A DNA stretch of 64,000 bases from Inediibacterium massiliense. Its GTDB lineage: Bacteria; Bacillota; Clostridia; Peptostreptococcales; Thermotaleaceae. Shown here piece after piece: positions 16,565-26,031 of this stretch (position 1 is its first letter; every line of letters begins with the position of its first letter). The stretch lies in contig NZ_LN876586.1 of NCBI RefSeq assembly GCF_001282725.1, positions 831,009-895,008 of the forward strand, in the 5' to 3' direction. The position numbers were made by a program, and so were the translations under genes. The notes beneath the pieces were generated by a model that worked only from the letters and a program-made list of their open reading frames with translations, made no database searches and was not told the origin of the DNA.

Positions 16565-17962
16565 ATGGATAGAGATATTGTTATTTTAGGAGGAGGACCA
16601 GGCGGATATTATGCAGCTATAAGGGCAGCACAATTAGGAGCAAAGGTAACATTAATTGAAAAAGAAAATTTAGGTGGAACCTGTTTAAATTTAGGATGTA
16701 TACCTACTAAAGCTTTATATAGAAATGCACAAATATTAAATACATTAAAAAATATAGATCAGTATGGGATCTATGTAAATGATTACAGTATAGATATTCC
16801 AAAGATACAAGAAAGAAAAGAAAATATTATTAAACAGCTTGTAGAAGGTATATCTAAGCTTATGGAAGCGAATAAAGTGGAAGTAATTTATGGAAAGGGG
16901 ATATTCAAAGATCAAAATACTGTTTCTGTGACTTTAAAGGATGAAAGTCAAATAGATATAAAAGGTAAAAATATTATTATTGCTACAGGTTCTAAAGTCT
17001 TAGTTCCTCCAATCCCAGGAGCAGATTTAGAAGGAATTCTTACCAGCAAAGAAATTTTAAATTTTAAAGATATACCACAGAGACTTATCATTATCGGTGG
17101 AGGGGTTATAGGCATAGAATTTGCTACTATTTTTAATGCATTAGGATCAAAAGTTACTGTTATAGAATTATATAATCATATTTTAGATAAAGTAGAATTA
17201 GATTTAAGCAAAAGATTGACAGTTTCTCTTAAAAAGAAAGGGATTCAAATATATACTGGTACAGCAGCAAATAAAATCCAAAAAGAGAACAATAATTTTG
17301 TTGTTTATGCACAAGGGAAAAAAGGTGAATTAAAAGTAGAAGCAGATTGTGTTTTATTAGCAAGTGGAAGAGCTCCGCAAGTAGAGGGGATCAACCTTGA
17401 AGAAATAGGGATTGAATTTGATCAAAAAGGAATCAAAATAGATGAAAATTTTAAAACAAATATAGATCATATTTATGCCATAGGGGATAGTATTGGGAAA
17501 AAAATGCTTGCGCATGTAGCTTCACATGAGGGAATTATTGTTTCTGAAAAAATAATGGGAATACAAAGTACAATCAATCAAGAAGTGATTCCAGATTGTG
17601 TATTTACTTTCCCAGAAATTGCAAGTGTAGGAATGACAGAACAAGAGGCAAAGAATAAGGGAATTTCATATCATACAAGTAAATTTTTATTTGGAGCCAA
17701 TGGAAAGGCACTTACATTAGGGGAACCAGAGGGAATGGTAAAAGTAATATCCAATGAAAAAGATGAAATCCTTGGTGTACATATTATGGGACCTCATGCG
17801 TCTGATTTGATTCATGAAGGTGCTTTGGCTGTTGGTAAAAAAATGAAAGCAGATGATATTTCAAATATTATTCATGCTCATCCAACATTATCAGAATCTT
17901 TTGCAGAAGCTATTTTAGGACTTAAAGGAGAAGCGATCCATATGGTACCTTCGAAAAGATAA
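16565..17962 (+). CDS. lpdA: Dihydrolipoyl dehydrogenase (L protein)
   Basis: A flavoprotein disulfide reductase that reoxidises the dihydrolipoyl arm of GcvH with NAD. About 465 residues. The N-terminal FAD motif is VILGGGPGGYYAAIRAAQLG, the redox-active disulfide is in GGTCLNLGCIPTKAL, the NAD-binding motif is IIGGGVIGIEFA near residue 180 and the C-terminal active-site histidine motif is HAHPTLSE. There is no N-terminal lipoyl domain. I chose the ATG at 16565 because GAGAGGTG precedes it; the ATG at 16550 is upstream of that site. It is the last gene of the gcv unit before a hairpin. Confidence 0.95.
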   Translation: MDRDIVILGGGPGGYYAAIRAAQLGAKVTLIEKENLGGTCLNLGCIPTKALYRNAQILNTLKNIDQYGIYVNDYSIDIPKIQERKENIIKQLVEGISKLMEANKVEVIYGKGIFKDQNTVSVTLKDESQIDIKGKNIIIATGSKVLVPPIPGADLEGILTSKEILNFKDIPQRLIIIGGGVIGIEFATIFNALGSKVTVIELYNHILDKVELDLSKRLTVSLKKKGIQIYTGTAANKIQKENNNFVVYAQGKKGELKVEADCVLLASGRAPQVEGINLEEIGIEFDQKGIKIDENFKTNIDHIYAIGDSIGKKMLAHVASHEGIIVSEKIMGIQSTINQEVIPDCVFTFPEIASVGMTEQEAKNKGISYHTSKFLFGANGKALTLGEPEGMVKVISNEKDEILGVHIMGPHASDLIHEGALAVGKKMKADDISNIIHAHPTLSESFAEAILGLKGEAIHMVPSKR

Positions 17963-17965
17963 AAA

Positions 17966-18000
17966 TGAAAGAAAGTAAGAGGATTTCTTACTTTCTTTCA
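17966..18000 (+). terminator. Hairpin between lpdA and lipB
   Basis: A perfect 14-bp stem (TGAAAGAAAGTAAG, 17966-17979, with 17987-18000). The T tract after it is weak (TTATT), so partial read-through into lipB-lipA is likely. Confidence 0.7.
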
Positions 18001-18020
18001 TTATTCTGGGAGGTGAATTT

Positions 18021-18743
18021 GTGAAACTAAATGTTTTATTTCTTGGAAAATGTGAATATGAAAAAGCTTTAAAGATTCAATATGAGCTTTTAAGAAAAAG
18101 ACAAAATAACGAGATAGAAGATACATTGATTTTAGTAGAACATCCACCAGTCATTACGTTAGGAAGACGAGCACAAAAGGGACATATTTTAAAGAGTAAA
18201 GAGTTTTTAAAAAAGGAAGGAATAGATGTATTTCAAATTAATAGGGGTGGAGATGTGACTTATCATGGAGATGGACAAATTGTAGGATATCCAATCATTC
18301 ATTTAAAAAGCATTTCTATAGGTATAAGAAATTTTGTTAATAATCTTGAGGAATTATTTATTCAGTTACTCTATGATAAATATCATATTGTTGCAGGAAG
18401 AGATCCAAAGCATACAGGAGTTTGGGTGGGAGAACAAAAAATTGTGGCAATAGGTTTAGCTGTAAAACGTGGTGTTACAATGCATGGATTTGCTTTTAAT
18501 GTAAATACAAATCTAGATCATTTTAAGTGGATTATACCATGTGGGATAGAAAATAGAGGCGTTACATCCATTCAAAATATGACTGAAAAAAATTTTGATT
18601 TTCAGAAGGCAAATCAATTTGTATTCAATTATTTTTTAAAAATATTTCATTATGAGACATATAAAGAAGTCACTTTAGATCAATTGCTTTTAGAGGATAG
18701 GAGGGAGATATATGAAAGTTTACAGAAAGCCACAATGGCTTAG
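18021..18743 (+). CDS. lipB: Lipoyl(octanoyl) transferase
   Basis: Moves octanoyl groups from acyl carrier protein to lipoyl-domain lysines such as Lys63 of GcvH. 240 residues. Characteristic motifs are [48 protein letters not shown] and [11 protein letters not shown]; the catalytic Cys is in [14 protein letters not shown]. The GTG start has GGGAGGTG upstream. It overlaps lipA by 32 bases. Its place next to the gcv genes supplies the cofactor that the H protein needs. Confidence 0.95.
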   Translation: MKLNVLFLGKCEYEKALKIQYELLRKRQNNEIEDTLILVEHPPVITLGRRAQKGHILKSKEFLKKEGIDVFQINRGGDVTYHGDGQIVGYPIIHLKSISIGIRNFVNNLEELFIQLLYDKYHIVAGRDPKHTGVWVGEQKIVAIGLAVKRGVTMHGFAFNVNTNLDHFKWIIPCGIENRGVTSIQNMTEKNFDFQKANQFVFNYFLKIFHYETYKEVTLDQLLLEDRREIYESLQKATMA

Positions 18744-19593
18744 AATCAATTTAAGTCAAGGAAGAAATTTAGATGATGTAGAGAATTTACTCAAAAAATA
18801 TTCTTTAAATACTGTATGCAGAGAAGCAAATTGTCCCAACAGAATGGAATGTTTTAGTAAAAAAACAGCAACCTTTATGATTCTAGGGAAAGAGTGTTCT
18901 AGAAATTGCAAATTTTGTAATGTCTCCCATGGAGAATTAGAAGAAGTGGATGAAAATGAACCAGAAAATGTTGCAAATGCAGCATTAGATCTTAAATTAA
19001 AGCATGTTGTGATTACTTCAGTAACAAGAGATGATTTAGTAGATGGAGGAGCAGGTCATTTCGCAAAGGTCATAAAGACTATAAAATCAAATGATCCTAA
19101 AATCATTGTTGAGGTATTGATTCCAGACTTTAAGGGAGATGATGAAGCTTTAAGCAAAGTGGTAAAAGCAAAGCCTGAGATAATCAATCATAATGTGGAA
19201 ACAGTTCCAAGATTGTATGAAAAGGTGAGGCCTATGGCTATATATGAACGTTCTTTACAATTATTAAAGAATGTAAAAATGATGGATAACAATATATTTA
19301 CAAAATCAGGGATTATGGTAGGCCTAGGAGAAAGAGAAGAAGAAGTAATAGAGGTATTCAAAGATTTAAGAAAAGCAGGATGTGATTTTTTAACGATTGG
19401 ACAATATTTGCCTCCTAGCAAAAAGCATTATCCACTTGTAGAATATATACACCCAGAAATATTTGAAAAATATAAAGAAGAGGCTTTGCAATTAGGATTT
19501 TGTTTTGTAGCTTCTGGACCTTTTGTAAGAAGTTCATATCATGCAGCGGAGGCTATGAAGAATTTTCAAGATAATGAAGAAGTTCTTAAATGA
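18712..19593 (+). CDS. lipA: Lipoyl synthase
   Basis: A radical SAM enzyme that inserts two sulfur atoms into protein-bound octanoyl groups. 293 residues. The radical SAM cluster motif is CSRNCKFC and the auxiliary cluster cysteines are in [12 protein letters not shown] upstream. Further motifs are [19 protein letters not shown] and [16 protein letters not shown]. The ATG lies within the end of lipB behind AGGAGG, which suggests coupled translation. A terminator follows. Confidence 0.96.
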   Translation: MKVYRKPQWLRINLSQGRNLDDVENLLKKYSLNTVCREANCPNRMECFSKKTATFMILGKECSRNCKFCNVSHGELEEVDENEPENVANAALDLKLKHVVITSVTRDDLVDGGAGHFAKVIKTIKSNDPKIIVEVLIPDFKGDDEALSKVVKAKPEIINHNVETVPRLYEKVRPMAIYERSLQLLKNVKMMDNNIFTKSGIMVGLGEREEEVIEVFKDLRKAGCDFLTIGQYLPPSKKHYPLVEYIHPEIFEKYKEEALQLGFCFVASGPFVRSSYHAAEAMKNFQDNEEVLK

Positions 19594-19599
19594 AATTTA

Positions 19600-19647
19600 A
19601 AAAATCCACTACTAGTCAAGATATAGATGAAAAAGTGGTGGATTTTT
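19600..19647 (+). terminator. Terminator after lipA
   Basis: Arms AAAAATCCACTAC (19600-19612) and GTGGTGGATTTTT (19635-19647). It may also serve the convergent DUF421 gene. Confidence 0.75.
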
Positions 19648-19673
19648 ATATAACATGAATAAAAATGTGTCAA

Positions 19674-20396
19674 TTATTCTATTCCATATTTACCATGTTT
19701 TTCTGTGTTGTTATTATTCTTTTTTGACAAATACATATTGTGTGTATCATCCACCCCGGCATAAAATACGTCTGAAGGATTTTGTATTCCATACATATGA
19801 ATTTGAGATTGAAGCCAATCTATATTGAGGCCCATAGCTTTAATATTTTCATCTATTATATTTCCATCTATTATAATATCTTTCATTAATCCTTTACTTG
19901 TTGTTGGAATATTCATATGTGAAGGGGTAAGAGGCACTTTATCTGATTTAGGGAGTAAAGATAATTGTCCATTAGTTTCAAAAATAGCAAATTCTACATC
20001 AGATAAATTGAATATGTTCTTTTCACGTAATTGCATGGTAAGTTGTTCTATGGTAAGACGTACACGTCTTAAATTATCTTCAACAATATGCCCTTTATTG
20101 ATTAAAATAACTGGCTCTGAATTAATGATTTTCCTTATTCTAAAGCTTTTAATATGGAGCAATCCTGTTAAGATTGCTAATAATGATAATGTAATGAGAG
20201 AAGTAGATGCAGTAGTAGGAGTGCTGTTTGGGCCCATTGCTAGATTAGCAGCCATTGAACCCATTGATACACCTACAACAAAGTCAAAAAAGGTCATTTG
20301 AGAGATAAGTTTTCTTCCCATGAATCTGCTAAGTGTCAATGTTAAAATGTATGTAATAATGCCTCGTATAATAGTAGAAAGTATTTTTTCATACAT
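19674..20396 (-). CDS. DUF421 membrane protein (YetF/YrbG type)
   Basis: About 240 residues. Three N-terminal membrane helices are followed by a cytoplasmic alpha/beta domain. Motifs include RFMGRKLISQMTFFDFVVGV, GSMAANLAM, KPV-like EPVILINKG and EIEFAIFET-like VEFAIFETNGQLSLLPK, which define the DUF421 family. In Bacillus such proteins (YetF, YdfS) are membrane proteins of the spore or envelope; their biochemical role is not well defined. I chose the ATG at 20396, preceded by AAAGGAGG; the open frame extends to 20447 without support. Confidence 0.85.
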   Translation of the reverse strand: MYEKILSTIIRGIITYILTLTLSRFMGRKLISQMTFFDFVVGVSMGSMAANLAMGPNSTPTTASTSLITLSLLAILTGLLHIKSFRIRKIINSEPVILINKGHIVEDNLRRVRLTIEQLTMQLREKNIFNLSDVEFAIFETNGQLSLLPKSDKVPLTPSHMNIPTTSKGLMKDIIIDGNIIDENIKAMGLNIDWLQSQIHMYGIQNPSDVFYAGVDDTHNMYLSKKNNNNTEKHGKYGIE

Positions 20397-20532
20397 ATAG
20401 GATTCCTCCTTTAAAGGGGCTTTATATATTGAATAATTATAATACAATTATTGTTCCAATTTGAATAAGAAATATGTATATTTCATAGATAAGGTGAATT
20501 GAAGAATTTATTTTATAAAAAAGATTTTAATA

Positions 20533-20561
20533 TTGACATAAATCACGGAATGAATTAAATA
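20533..20561 (+). promoter_or_regulatory. Candidate sigma-A promoter for the cupin gene
   Basis: TTGACA (20533-20538), 17-base spacer, TAAATA (20556-20561). Confidence 0.55.
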
Positions 20562-20608
20562 AAATGGGTATCCTAATATTAAATAAAAGTTTATAGGGAG
20601 GAAAATAT

Positions 20609-20953
20609 ATGAATACACATTTAATAAAAAATATTGATTTTGCAAAGGTAATAGAAATGGAGTCACTAGTAGAATATCAAGAAGGTAGAGTAGTGAGTAG
20701 AACATTGGCACAGGGAAAACCATTAAGTGTAACTTTATTTGCCTTTGATCAAGGAGAAGAAATTAGTTCTCATTCTGCAGGTGGAGATGCTTTAGTTTAT
20801 ATATTGGATGGAGAAGCACAAATTACTATAGGAGAAGAAATTTTTACTGTAAAAAAAGGTGAAACTATTGTTATGCCTGCGAATATTCCGCATGCTCTTT
20901 TAGCAACACAAAGGTTTAAGATGTTTTTGATTGTTGTATTTAGCCTTTCTTAA
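20609..20953 (+). CDS. Cupin-domain protein
   Basis: A 114-residue single-domain beta-barrel protein. Cupin motif 1 appears as EEISSHSAGGDALVYILDGE and motif 2 as MPANIPHALLA, with His and Glu residues that could bind a metal. Stand-alone cupins of this size bind small ligands or metals and have varied roles, so no substrate can be given. The ATG has GGGAGGAA upstream. It is a single-gene unit with its own promoter. Confidence 0.85.
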   Translation: MNTHLIKNIDFAKVIEMESLVEYQEGRVVSRTLAQGKPLSVTLFAFDQGEEISSHSAGGDALVYILDGEAQITIGEEIFTVKKGETIVMPANIPHALLATQRFKMFLIVVFSLS

Positions 20954-21039
20954 ATGGAATATAAGGCAAAATTCTTATAGCAAAAAATAGAAATGATACA
21001 TATTATATCAGTAAGTTGAAAATGAAGGGGAGATATAAT

Positions 21040-22071
21040 ATGTATTATGATCCTATGTATTTTGTAAACTCAACGGATCTGAATCATCAAGACGACTATG
21101 TCCTAGATTGTAAAATGGGAGATGTAAATGGAGATGGAATGATAGATTATGTATACTTAATAGGAGATAAACCTTATGAAGACAGTCCATTTAGAAACAA
21201 CATCAGATTAAAGATTGTAGATGGAAAAACTCATAAGCAGACGATTATACCATTAAAACAAAACGCAGGATATGGTCCAACTTTATTTTTAGGAGATTTT
21301 ACAAAAGATAAGATAGATGATATTTTGATCAGCATAGATTCTGGTGGAAGTGGAGGATATGCTTTTTACTATATTTATTCTTTTGTAAATAATCAGCCAA
21401 AGATTTTATTTGATTTTGAAAAATTTGATAGTACTTTTATATATGAGGTAAATTATAAAGATTACTATAAAGTTGAAGTCATTAGCAAAAGTACCAATAC
21501 AAAATATATATTAGATATTACTTATAAAGGGAAAGAATATTTATCAGAGATTTATGATGAAAATGGAAAACTCAAAGAGCCCATACAAGGATGGGTCAAT
21601 CCATTAGGAGGATTATATCCCATTGACTTTCAAAGGGATGGTACTTATGAATTATATGCTGAGCAAAGGATTGCTGGAAGATATAATGCAGACGGATTAG
21701 GATATGTTCAAACATCTCTTGAATGGAAAGAAAATAATTTTGTGCCTTTTTTTCAAACAGTGGGAATATTTGGTGGCAATATAGATGATCAGGAAAAATT
21801 GCCTCTTCCTAATGAAGATATAAAAAAAGATTCTTATGAAATGATTACAGGTACAATAAAAGAAATCAATACTAGAGATGGGAAAAGGTCCTTGTTGATT
21901 GAAGATGAAAAGAATTTTGAATATATTTTTCATATCCATGAGAACACAATTGTAATAGATTTTGAAGAACTTAAAGTAGGGCAAAAAGTAGATATCATTT
22001 ATAATGGAATTTTAACAAGAAGTATACCTCCTCAAGGAACAGCTATCATTGTAAATGGATTAAAGGTATAA
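21040..22071 (+). CDS. FG-GAP/VCBS-like protein of unknown function
   Basis: About 343 residues without a signal peptide. It contains calcium-loop-like blades: GDVNGDGMIDYVYLIGD near residue 20, LFLGDFTKDKIDDILISIDS near residue 90 and FQRDGTYELY near 200. These resemble FG-GAP or VCBS repeats of beta-propellers. The C-terminal about 75 residues (MITGTIKEINTRDGKRSLLI onward) look like a small beta-barrel. In spore formers such proteins occur with spore coat or envelope genes, but no such neighbour is here. I chose the ATG at 21040 behind AAGGGGAG; earlier ATGs at 21016 and 21022 are less well placed. Confidence 0.7.
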   Translation: MYYDPMYFVNSTDLNHQDDYVLDCKMGDVNGDGMIDYVYLIGDKPYEDSPFRNNIRLKIVDGKTHKQTIIPLKQNAGYGPTLFLGDFTKDKIDDILISIDSGGSGGYAFYYIYSFVNNQPKILFDFEKFDSTFIYEVNYKDYYKVEVISKSTNTKYILDITYKGKEYLSEIYDENGKLKEPIQGWVNPLGGLYPIDFQRDGTYELYAEQRIAGRYNADGLGYVQTSLEWKENNFVPFFQTVGIFGGNIDDQEKLPLPNEDIKKDSYEMITGTIKEINTRDGKRSLLIEDEKNFEYIFHIHENTIVIDFEELKVGQKVDIIYNGILTRSIPPQGTAIIVNGLKV

Positions 22072-22099
22072 GGAAAAATGAAAATTACAAATATTACAA

Positions 22100-22139
22100 A
22101 AAAAGACAATGAAAATTCTATTTTCATTGTCTTTTTTTT
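22100..22139 (+). terminator. Intrinsic terminator
   Basis: AAAAGACAATGAAAA pairs with TTTTCATTGTCTTTT and is followed by a long T run. Confidence 0.85.
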
Positions 22140-22173
22140 ATGCAGTGAAATATTATAACGAGAAGTTATAATA

Positions 22174-22202
22174 TTGACAGAAGAATAAAATAAGTTTATA
22201 CT
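22174..22202 (+). promoter_or_regulatory. bioY promoter
   Basis: TTGACA (22174-22179), 17-base spacer and TATACT (22197-22202). It lies immediately upstream of the BirA-type operator, so a bound repressor would cover the transcription start. Confidence 0.8.
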
Positions 22203-22204
22203 TA

Positions 22205-22235
22205 TTGTTAACTAATACATAATGAAAGTTAACAA
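22205..22235 (+). promoter_or_regulatory. BirA-type biotin operator
   Basis: The dyad TTGTTAAC (22205-22212), 15 bases, then GTTAACAA (22228-22235). This is the known form of the BirA operator in Firmicutes (TTGTWAAC, 14-15 bases, GTTWACAA). It lies between the -10 box and bioY, consistent with biotin-dependent repression of biotin uptake. Confidence 0.88.
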
Positions 22236-22254
22236 TAAGAAGGGCGGGAATATA

Positions 22255-22800
22255 ATGAAAGAAAAATATTCATTAAAAGAAATATGCATTACGTCTATTT
22301 TTACAGCCATTACAGCAGTTCTGAGTCAAATAGCTATTCCCATTCCATTTAGTCCTATACCCTTTGCCCCACAAATTTTTGCGATTTATTTATCAGGAAT
22401 TATTTTAGGGAAAAAATTAGGATGTTTATCACAAATGATTTATGTGGTTCTGGGAGGCATGGGATTACCTGTATTTTCAAATTTTTCAGGAGGAATGCAA
22501 AGTATTTTAGGACCTACTGGAGGGTTTATTATAAGTTTTCCTATTATTGCATACATTATAGGATATGTCTCTGAAAATAATAAAAGTATTTGGATGAAAA
22601 GTGTTATTTTATCTTTCGCATTGTTTGTTTCATATAGTATGGGAATTATTCAACTTTCTATAGTTACTAAAATGTCTATCCAAAAATCTACTTTTTTAAT
22701 GTTGCCATATATTCCTTTAGATATTGTAAAAATTATTTTAGCTTATGGAATTGGAACTAAAGTAAAGAAACGTCTTATGAAAGCAGGTTTTGAGATATAA
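22255..22800 (+). CDS. bioY: Biotin transporter substrate-binding subunit BioY
   Basis: The S component of an ECF-type biotin importer, 181 residues with about six membrane helices. Diagnostic parts are SQIAIPIPFSPIPFAPQIFA, the loop KKLGCLSQMIYVVLGGMGLPVF and GPTGGFIISFPIIAYIIGY. No ECF energising genes are adjacent, so it probably uses a shared EcfAT module or works alone. I chose the ATG at 22255; the ATG at 22222 lies inside the BirA operator. The operator shows regulation by biotin. Confidence 0.94.
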   Translation: MKEKYSLKEICITSIFTAITAVLSQIAIPIPFSPIPFAPQIFAIYLSGIILGKKLGCLSQMIYVVLGGMGLPVFSNFSGGMQSILGPTGGFIISFPIIAYIIGYVSENNKSIWMKSVILSFALFVSYSMGIIQLSIVTKMSIQKSTFLMLPYIPLDIVKIILAYGIGTKVKKRLMKAGFEI

Positions 22801-22828
22801 AGAAAGAATACCAGAAAATAAATTCAAA

Positions 22829-22858
22829 AATCAGATATAAAAGTATCTGATTTTTTTT
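22829..22858 (+). terminator. Terminator after bioY
   Basis: AATCAGATA pairs with TATCTGATT, followed by eight T. Confidence 0.8.
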
Positions 22859-22983
22859 ATACAAAAAAGTTAGAAAATTAAAATTTGAATAAATTTAATG
22901 TAAAATGAAGGAGGAATATAGGAAAATATATCGAATTATAGAAATGTATGTAAAAAATGTTCACATAAGGGAGGAAAACGAAA

Positions 22984-24405
22984 ATGAAAAGTGACACAAA
23001 TCCAAGGAAACCCTATATGTGGGAAGCATTAGTCCCAATTATAGGAATGGCAGTAATCATTGTTTTTTCCATGTTGGTGCTGGGATTGGAGCCTCATATC
23101 CCCATAGTGATCTCTACTGTAGTAGCGGCTTTGATGGCTTTAAGGGTAGGATATGATTGGAATACCATTAGAGATGGTATGCTTGAGAGTACTTTTAGAG
23201 CTTTAGAAGCATTAATTATTGTTATGATTGTTGGAATGTTAATTGGTACTTGGGTATTGTCTGGATCTGTACCAGCTATGATCTACTATGGATTAGATCT
23301 TATTTCCCCTAAATTTTTTCTTCCGACAGGAGCTATATTATGTGCTATTGTATCATTAGCTACAGGAAGTGCATGGACATCTTCTGGAACTGTAGGGATT
23401 GCATTGATGGGAGTAGCAGCAGGATTAGGAATCAATCCTGCATTAGCAGCTGGGATGATCATTTCTGGAGCATATTTTGGAGACAAATTATCTCCATTGT
23501 CAGACAGTACAAATGTAGCTGCAGCCGCTGCGGAAACAGATTTGTATGATCACGTAGGTGCTATGATGTATACTACGATACCAAGCTTTATTATTGCAGT
23601 GATTATCTATACGGTTATAGGATTAAACTTTCAAACTGGTGACTTTGATACCTCTAATGTTGAGTTAATTCAAAGTACTTTATCTGAAAACTTTAATATT
23701 TCACCATGGTTATTGATACCACCTGTATTTGTTTTCATTACTGCTATTAAAAAGGTCCCTGCAATACCATCCCTTCTAGGAGCTGCAACACTAGGAGGAA
23801 TATGGGCTTTTGTATTCCAAGGAGTTTCTTTTAAAGAAATACTTTTAGCTTTCCACTATGGATATGAGTCACAAACAGGCGTAGAAGTAGTAGATAAGTT
23901 ATTGACTCGTGGTGGTGTAAATGCTATGATGTGGACCATATCACTCATTATCTTTGCATTGTGCTTTGGTGGAATTTTAGAAAAAGCAGGATTTACAGAG
24001 GTTATTTTAGAAAAGGTTATTAAAAAGGTAAAAACTGTTGGAGGACTAGTAACTACTACAATTATTACAGGAATTATATGTGACTTTGTATTGACAGATC
24101 AATACTTAGCAAATATTATACCTGGTAGAATGTATTATAAAGCTTATGATGAAATGGGTCTTGAAAGACGTTTTCTATCAAGAACTTTAGAAGATGGTGG
24201 CTCACTATGGTCTCCTATGTTTCCTTGGAATGGATGTGGAGCTTATCAATCAGCTACATTAGGAGTAAGTACATTTGCTTATTTCCCTTATGCATTTTTG
24301 AATTTAGTAAATCCTTTTATAGCGATTATTATGGCTTATATGGGGATAGCAGTATTTTATAGAAAAGATAAAAAAGAAGCTTTGGAAAGTGTACATAAAG
24401 AGTAA
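22984..24405 (+). CDS. nhaC: Na+/H+ antiporter, NhaC family
   Basis: 473 residues with about 11-12 membrane segments. NhaC-type motifs include LATGSAWTSSGTVGIALMGV, SGAYFGDKLSPLSDSTNVAA and a second-half motif near DQYLANIIPGRMY and EDGGSLWSPMFPWNGCGAY. NhaC proteins exchange sodium for protons, or in some cases malate for lactate, at the cytoplasmic membrane. The start has AAGGGAGG upstream. It is a single-gene unit with a strong terminator. The substrate should be taken as Na+/H+ by default; variants of this family carry organic acids. Confidence 0.9.
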   Translation: MKSDTNPRKPYMWEALVPIIGMAVIIVFSMLVLGLEPHIPIVISTVVAALMALRVGYDWNTIRDGMLESTFRALEALIIVMIVGMLIGTWVLSGSVPAMIYYGLDLISPKFFLPTGAILCAIVSLATGSAWTSSGTVGIALMGVAAGLGINPALAAGMIISGAYFGDKLSPLSDSTNVAAAAAETDLYDHVGAMMYTTIPSFIIAVIIYTVIGLNFQTGDFDTSNVELIQSTLSENFNISPWLLIPPVFVFITAIKKVPAIPSLLGAATLGGIWAFVFQGVSFKEILLAFHYGYESQTGVEVVDKLLTRGGVNAMMWTISLIIFALCFGGILEKAGFTEVILEKVIKKVKTVGGLVTTTIITGIICDFVLTDQYLANIIPGRMYYKAYDEMGLERRFLSRTLEDGGSLWSPMFPWNGCGAYQSATLGVSTFAYFPYAFLNLVNPFIAIIMAYMGIAVFYRKDKKEALESVHKE

Positions 24406-24410
24406 ATCAT

Positions 24411-24449
24411 AACAACTCATGGAAATAAGATCCATGAGTTGTTGTTTTA
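24411..24449 (+). terminator. Terminator after nhaC
   Basis: AACAACTCATGGA (24411-24423) pairs with TCCATGAGTTGTT (24431-24443), followed by a T-rich tract. Confidence 0.85.
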
Positions 24450-24463
24450 TAAGAAGTTATAAA

Positions 24464-24919
24464 TTAGTTTGTAATGGCATAGACAGCCATAAAATAAGCA
24501 ACCCAAGCAAATAAAGATACTAAAGATGATAATAAAAACTTAACAAAAATATTCATAGAGGACCTAAAAATCATACTGTTTATACTGATACCAATTGTAC
24601 CTAGACCTGCTCCTATAGCACCACCTAAAAAAACAAGAGGAACAGGTACAAAACACCAAACTTTTGCATACCATTTAAGAGGTTCAACAATTTGAATTTC
24701 TTTACCATCTACTACTAATGAAGGTAGATCTAGACCTAAAAAATTATGTTTCCAAGTAGCAATAACTTCTTTGCTATCATTTCTCGTCAATAACATTTTT
24801 CTTTTTTTACCTTTAGGAACAGGTTGATCATTAATGAACAAACAAGGACCTTTTATACTACTCATTTGCACCTCTATTTTTTGACCTTCAAAACCATCTA
24901 AATTAATTAAATATTTCAT
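24464..24919 (-). CDS. Small membrane protein of unknown function
   Basis: 151 residues. The N-terminal about 85 residues form a soluble beta-rich segment containing DLPSLVVDGKEIQIVEPLKW. Two or three hydrophobic helices follow (FVPVPLVFLGGAIGAGLGTI and FLLSSLVSLFAWVAYFMAVY). No family is recognised with certainty. It is a single gene, convergent with nhaC, whose terminator separates the two. Confidence 0.65.
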   Translation of the reverse strand: MKYLINLDGFEGQKIEVQMSSIKGPCLFINDQPVPKGKKRKMLLTRNDSKEVIATWKHNFLGLDLPSLVVDGKEIQIVEPLKWYAKVWCFVPVPLVFLGGAIGAGLGTIGISINSMIFRSSMNIFVKFLLSSLVSLFAWVAYFMAVYAITN

Positions 24920-25181
24920 GTGATATTCTCCTTGAATGATAAATTTAGAATAAAATAATTATATAAAAAGTACAAGGTGTATTTTATAATAGATCGCATT
25001 TCGTTTCAATGAATATAGGGAAAAACAGGAAATGAGACCTATGTAATTTGTAAAATAGACCTATAAAGAGGTAGAGTATTTTTAAAGAATTATAAAGAAA
25101 AGTATGTTAAAATAAATAGGGTAATAAATGGAAGAATGATAGAATAAAAAATTAAGAATTTAGAGGATATAGGAGGAGACA

Positions 25182-26009
25182 ATGGAGGATTTTTTTGAGA
25201 GTATTAAAATAAGAAAAGTGGTAGGTGTATTTGTATTAATAACTATTATAGTAATGATGTTATCTATTATATCAGAAGGAATTTTTAAAAGAATTGAACA
25301 AGATGCTTATTTTTGGATGATATGGATAAATACAATATTGCTTTTTTGGTTTATATATAAAGTAAGGAAAAGTAATATAAAAGTAAAAGATGTAATCTAT
25401 CGTTTTAAAGAACAAATAAAATGGAGTGAAGTATTTAAAATTATTATAATGGATATGAGTTTTAGTATAGGTTTTGTATTCTTTTTATTAGGATTATTAT
25501 TAAAAATAAATCCAAATTTGGCCTATAAATTATTAGAAGAAGGAGATACGAATACATTATGTTCATTAATATATCAATGCATAGGAGCTGTATTATTGGC
25601 ACCTATTGTAGAAGAACTTTTGTTTAGAGGAGTTATTTTTCATAGATTGAAGAAAAGATATAGTATAGGAAAAGCTATTATTATTTCTTCTATTGCATTT
25701 GGAATTATGCATATGGAGTTGGCTATAGTAGGAGCTTTTGTAACTGGAATTTTATTGTGTTTACTTTATCTAAAAACAAAAAATATATTGATTACAATGT
25801 GCGCACATTTTATTAATAATTTTATTGCTACATTGATGCAAATTATTGGCTTTTTTATGGATTCATCATCAGAAAATGAAGTATTTACTCCAAGAGAAAT
25901 AGATATTTACTTTTTTACAGGACTATTTTTATGTATAGTAGCTGGTTATTTTGTTATAAAATATGTTAAAAAGAATTGGCCTAAAAAGGTGATTATGGAT
26001 GAAATATAA
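25182..26009 (+). CDS. CPBP-family intramembrane metalloprotease
   Basis: 275 residues with about eight membrane segments. The CAAX-protease/bacteriocin-processing motifs are present: EELLFRGVIFHRL (EExxxR) near residue 147, FGIMHM (FxxxH) near residue 175 and a third motif, MCAHFINN, near 205. In bacteria these Rce1-like proteins act in bacteriocin self-immunity, membrane protein processing or stress signalling; no target is indicated here. A GGAGGAG site precedes the ATG. The rluA-type gene follows 22 bases later, perhaps in the same transcript. Confidence 0.88.
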   Translation: MEDFFESIKIRKVVGVFVLITIIVMMLSIISEGIFKRIEQDAYFWMIWINTILLFWFIYKVRKSNIKVKDVIYRFKEQIKWSEVFKIIIMDMSFSIGFVFFLLGLLLKINPNLAYKLLEEGDTNTLCSLIYQCIGAVLLAPIVEELLFRGVIFHRLKKRYSIGKAIIISSIAFGIMHMELAIVGAFVTGILLCLLYLKTKNILITMCAHFINNFIATLMQIIGFFMDSSSENEVFTPREIDIYFFTGLFLCIVAGYFVIKYVKKNWPKKVIMDEI

Positions 26010-26031
26010 AAATATATAAAAGGAGATACAT

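Noticed and set aside
19825-20301. A 158-codon plus-strand ORF opposite the DUF421 gene
   Set aside because: The minus frame matches a known family and has a ribosome site. The plus frame is antisense and has neither.
23340-23549. ORF inside nhaC in another frame, Cys- and Ser-rich
   Set aside because: It is a shadow of nhaC without its own start signals.
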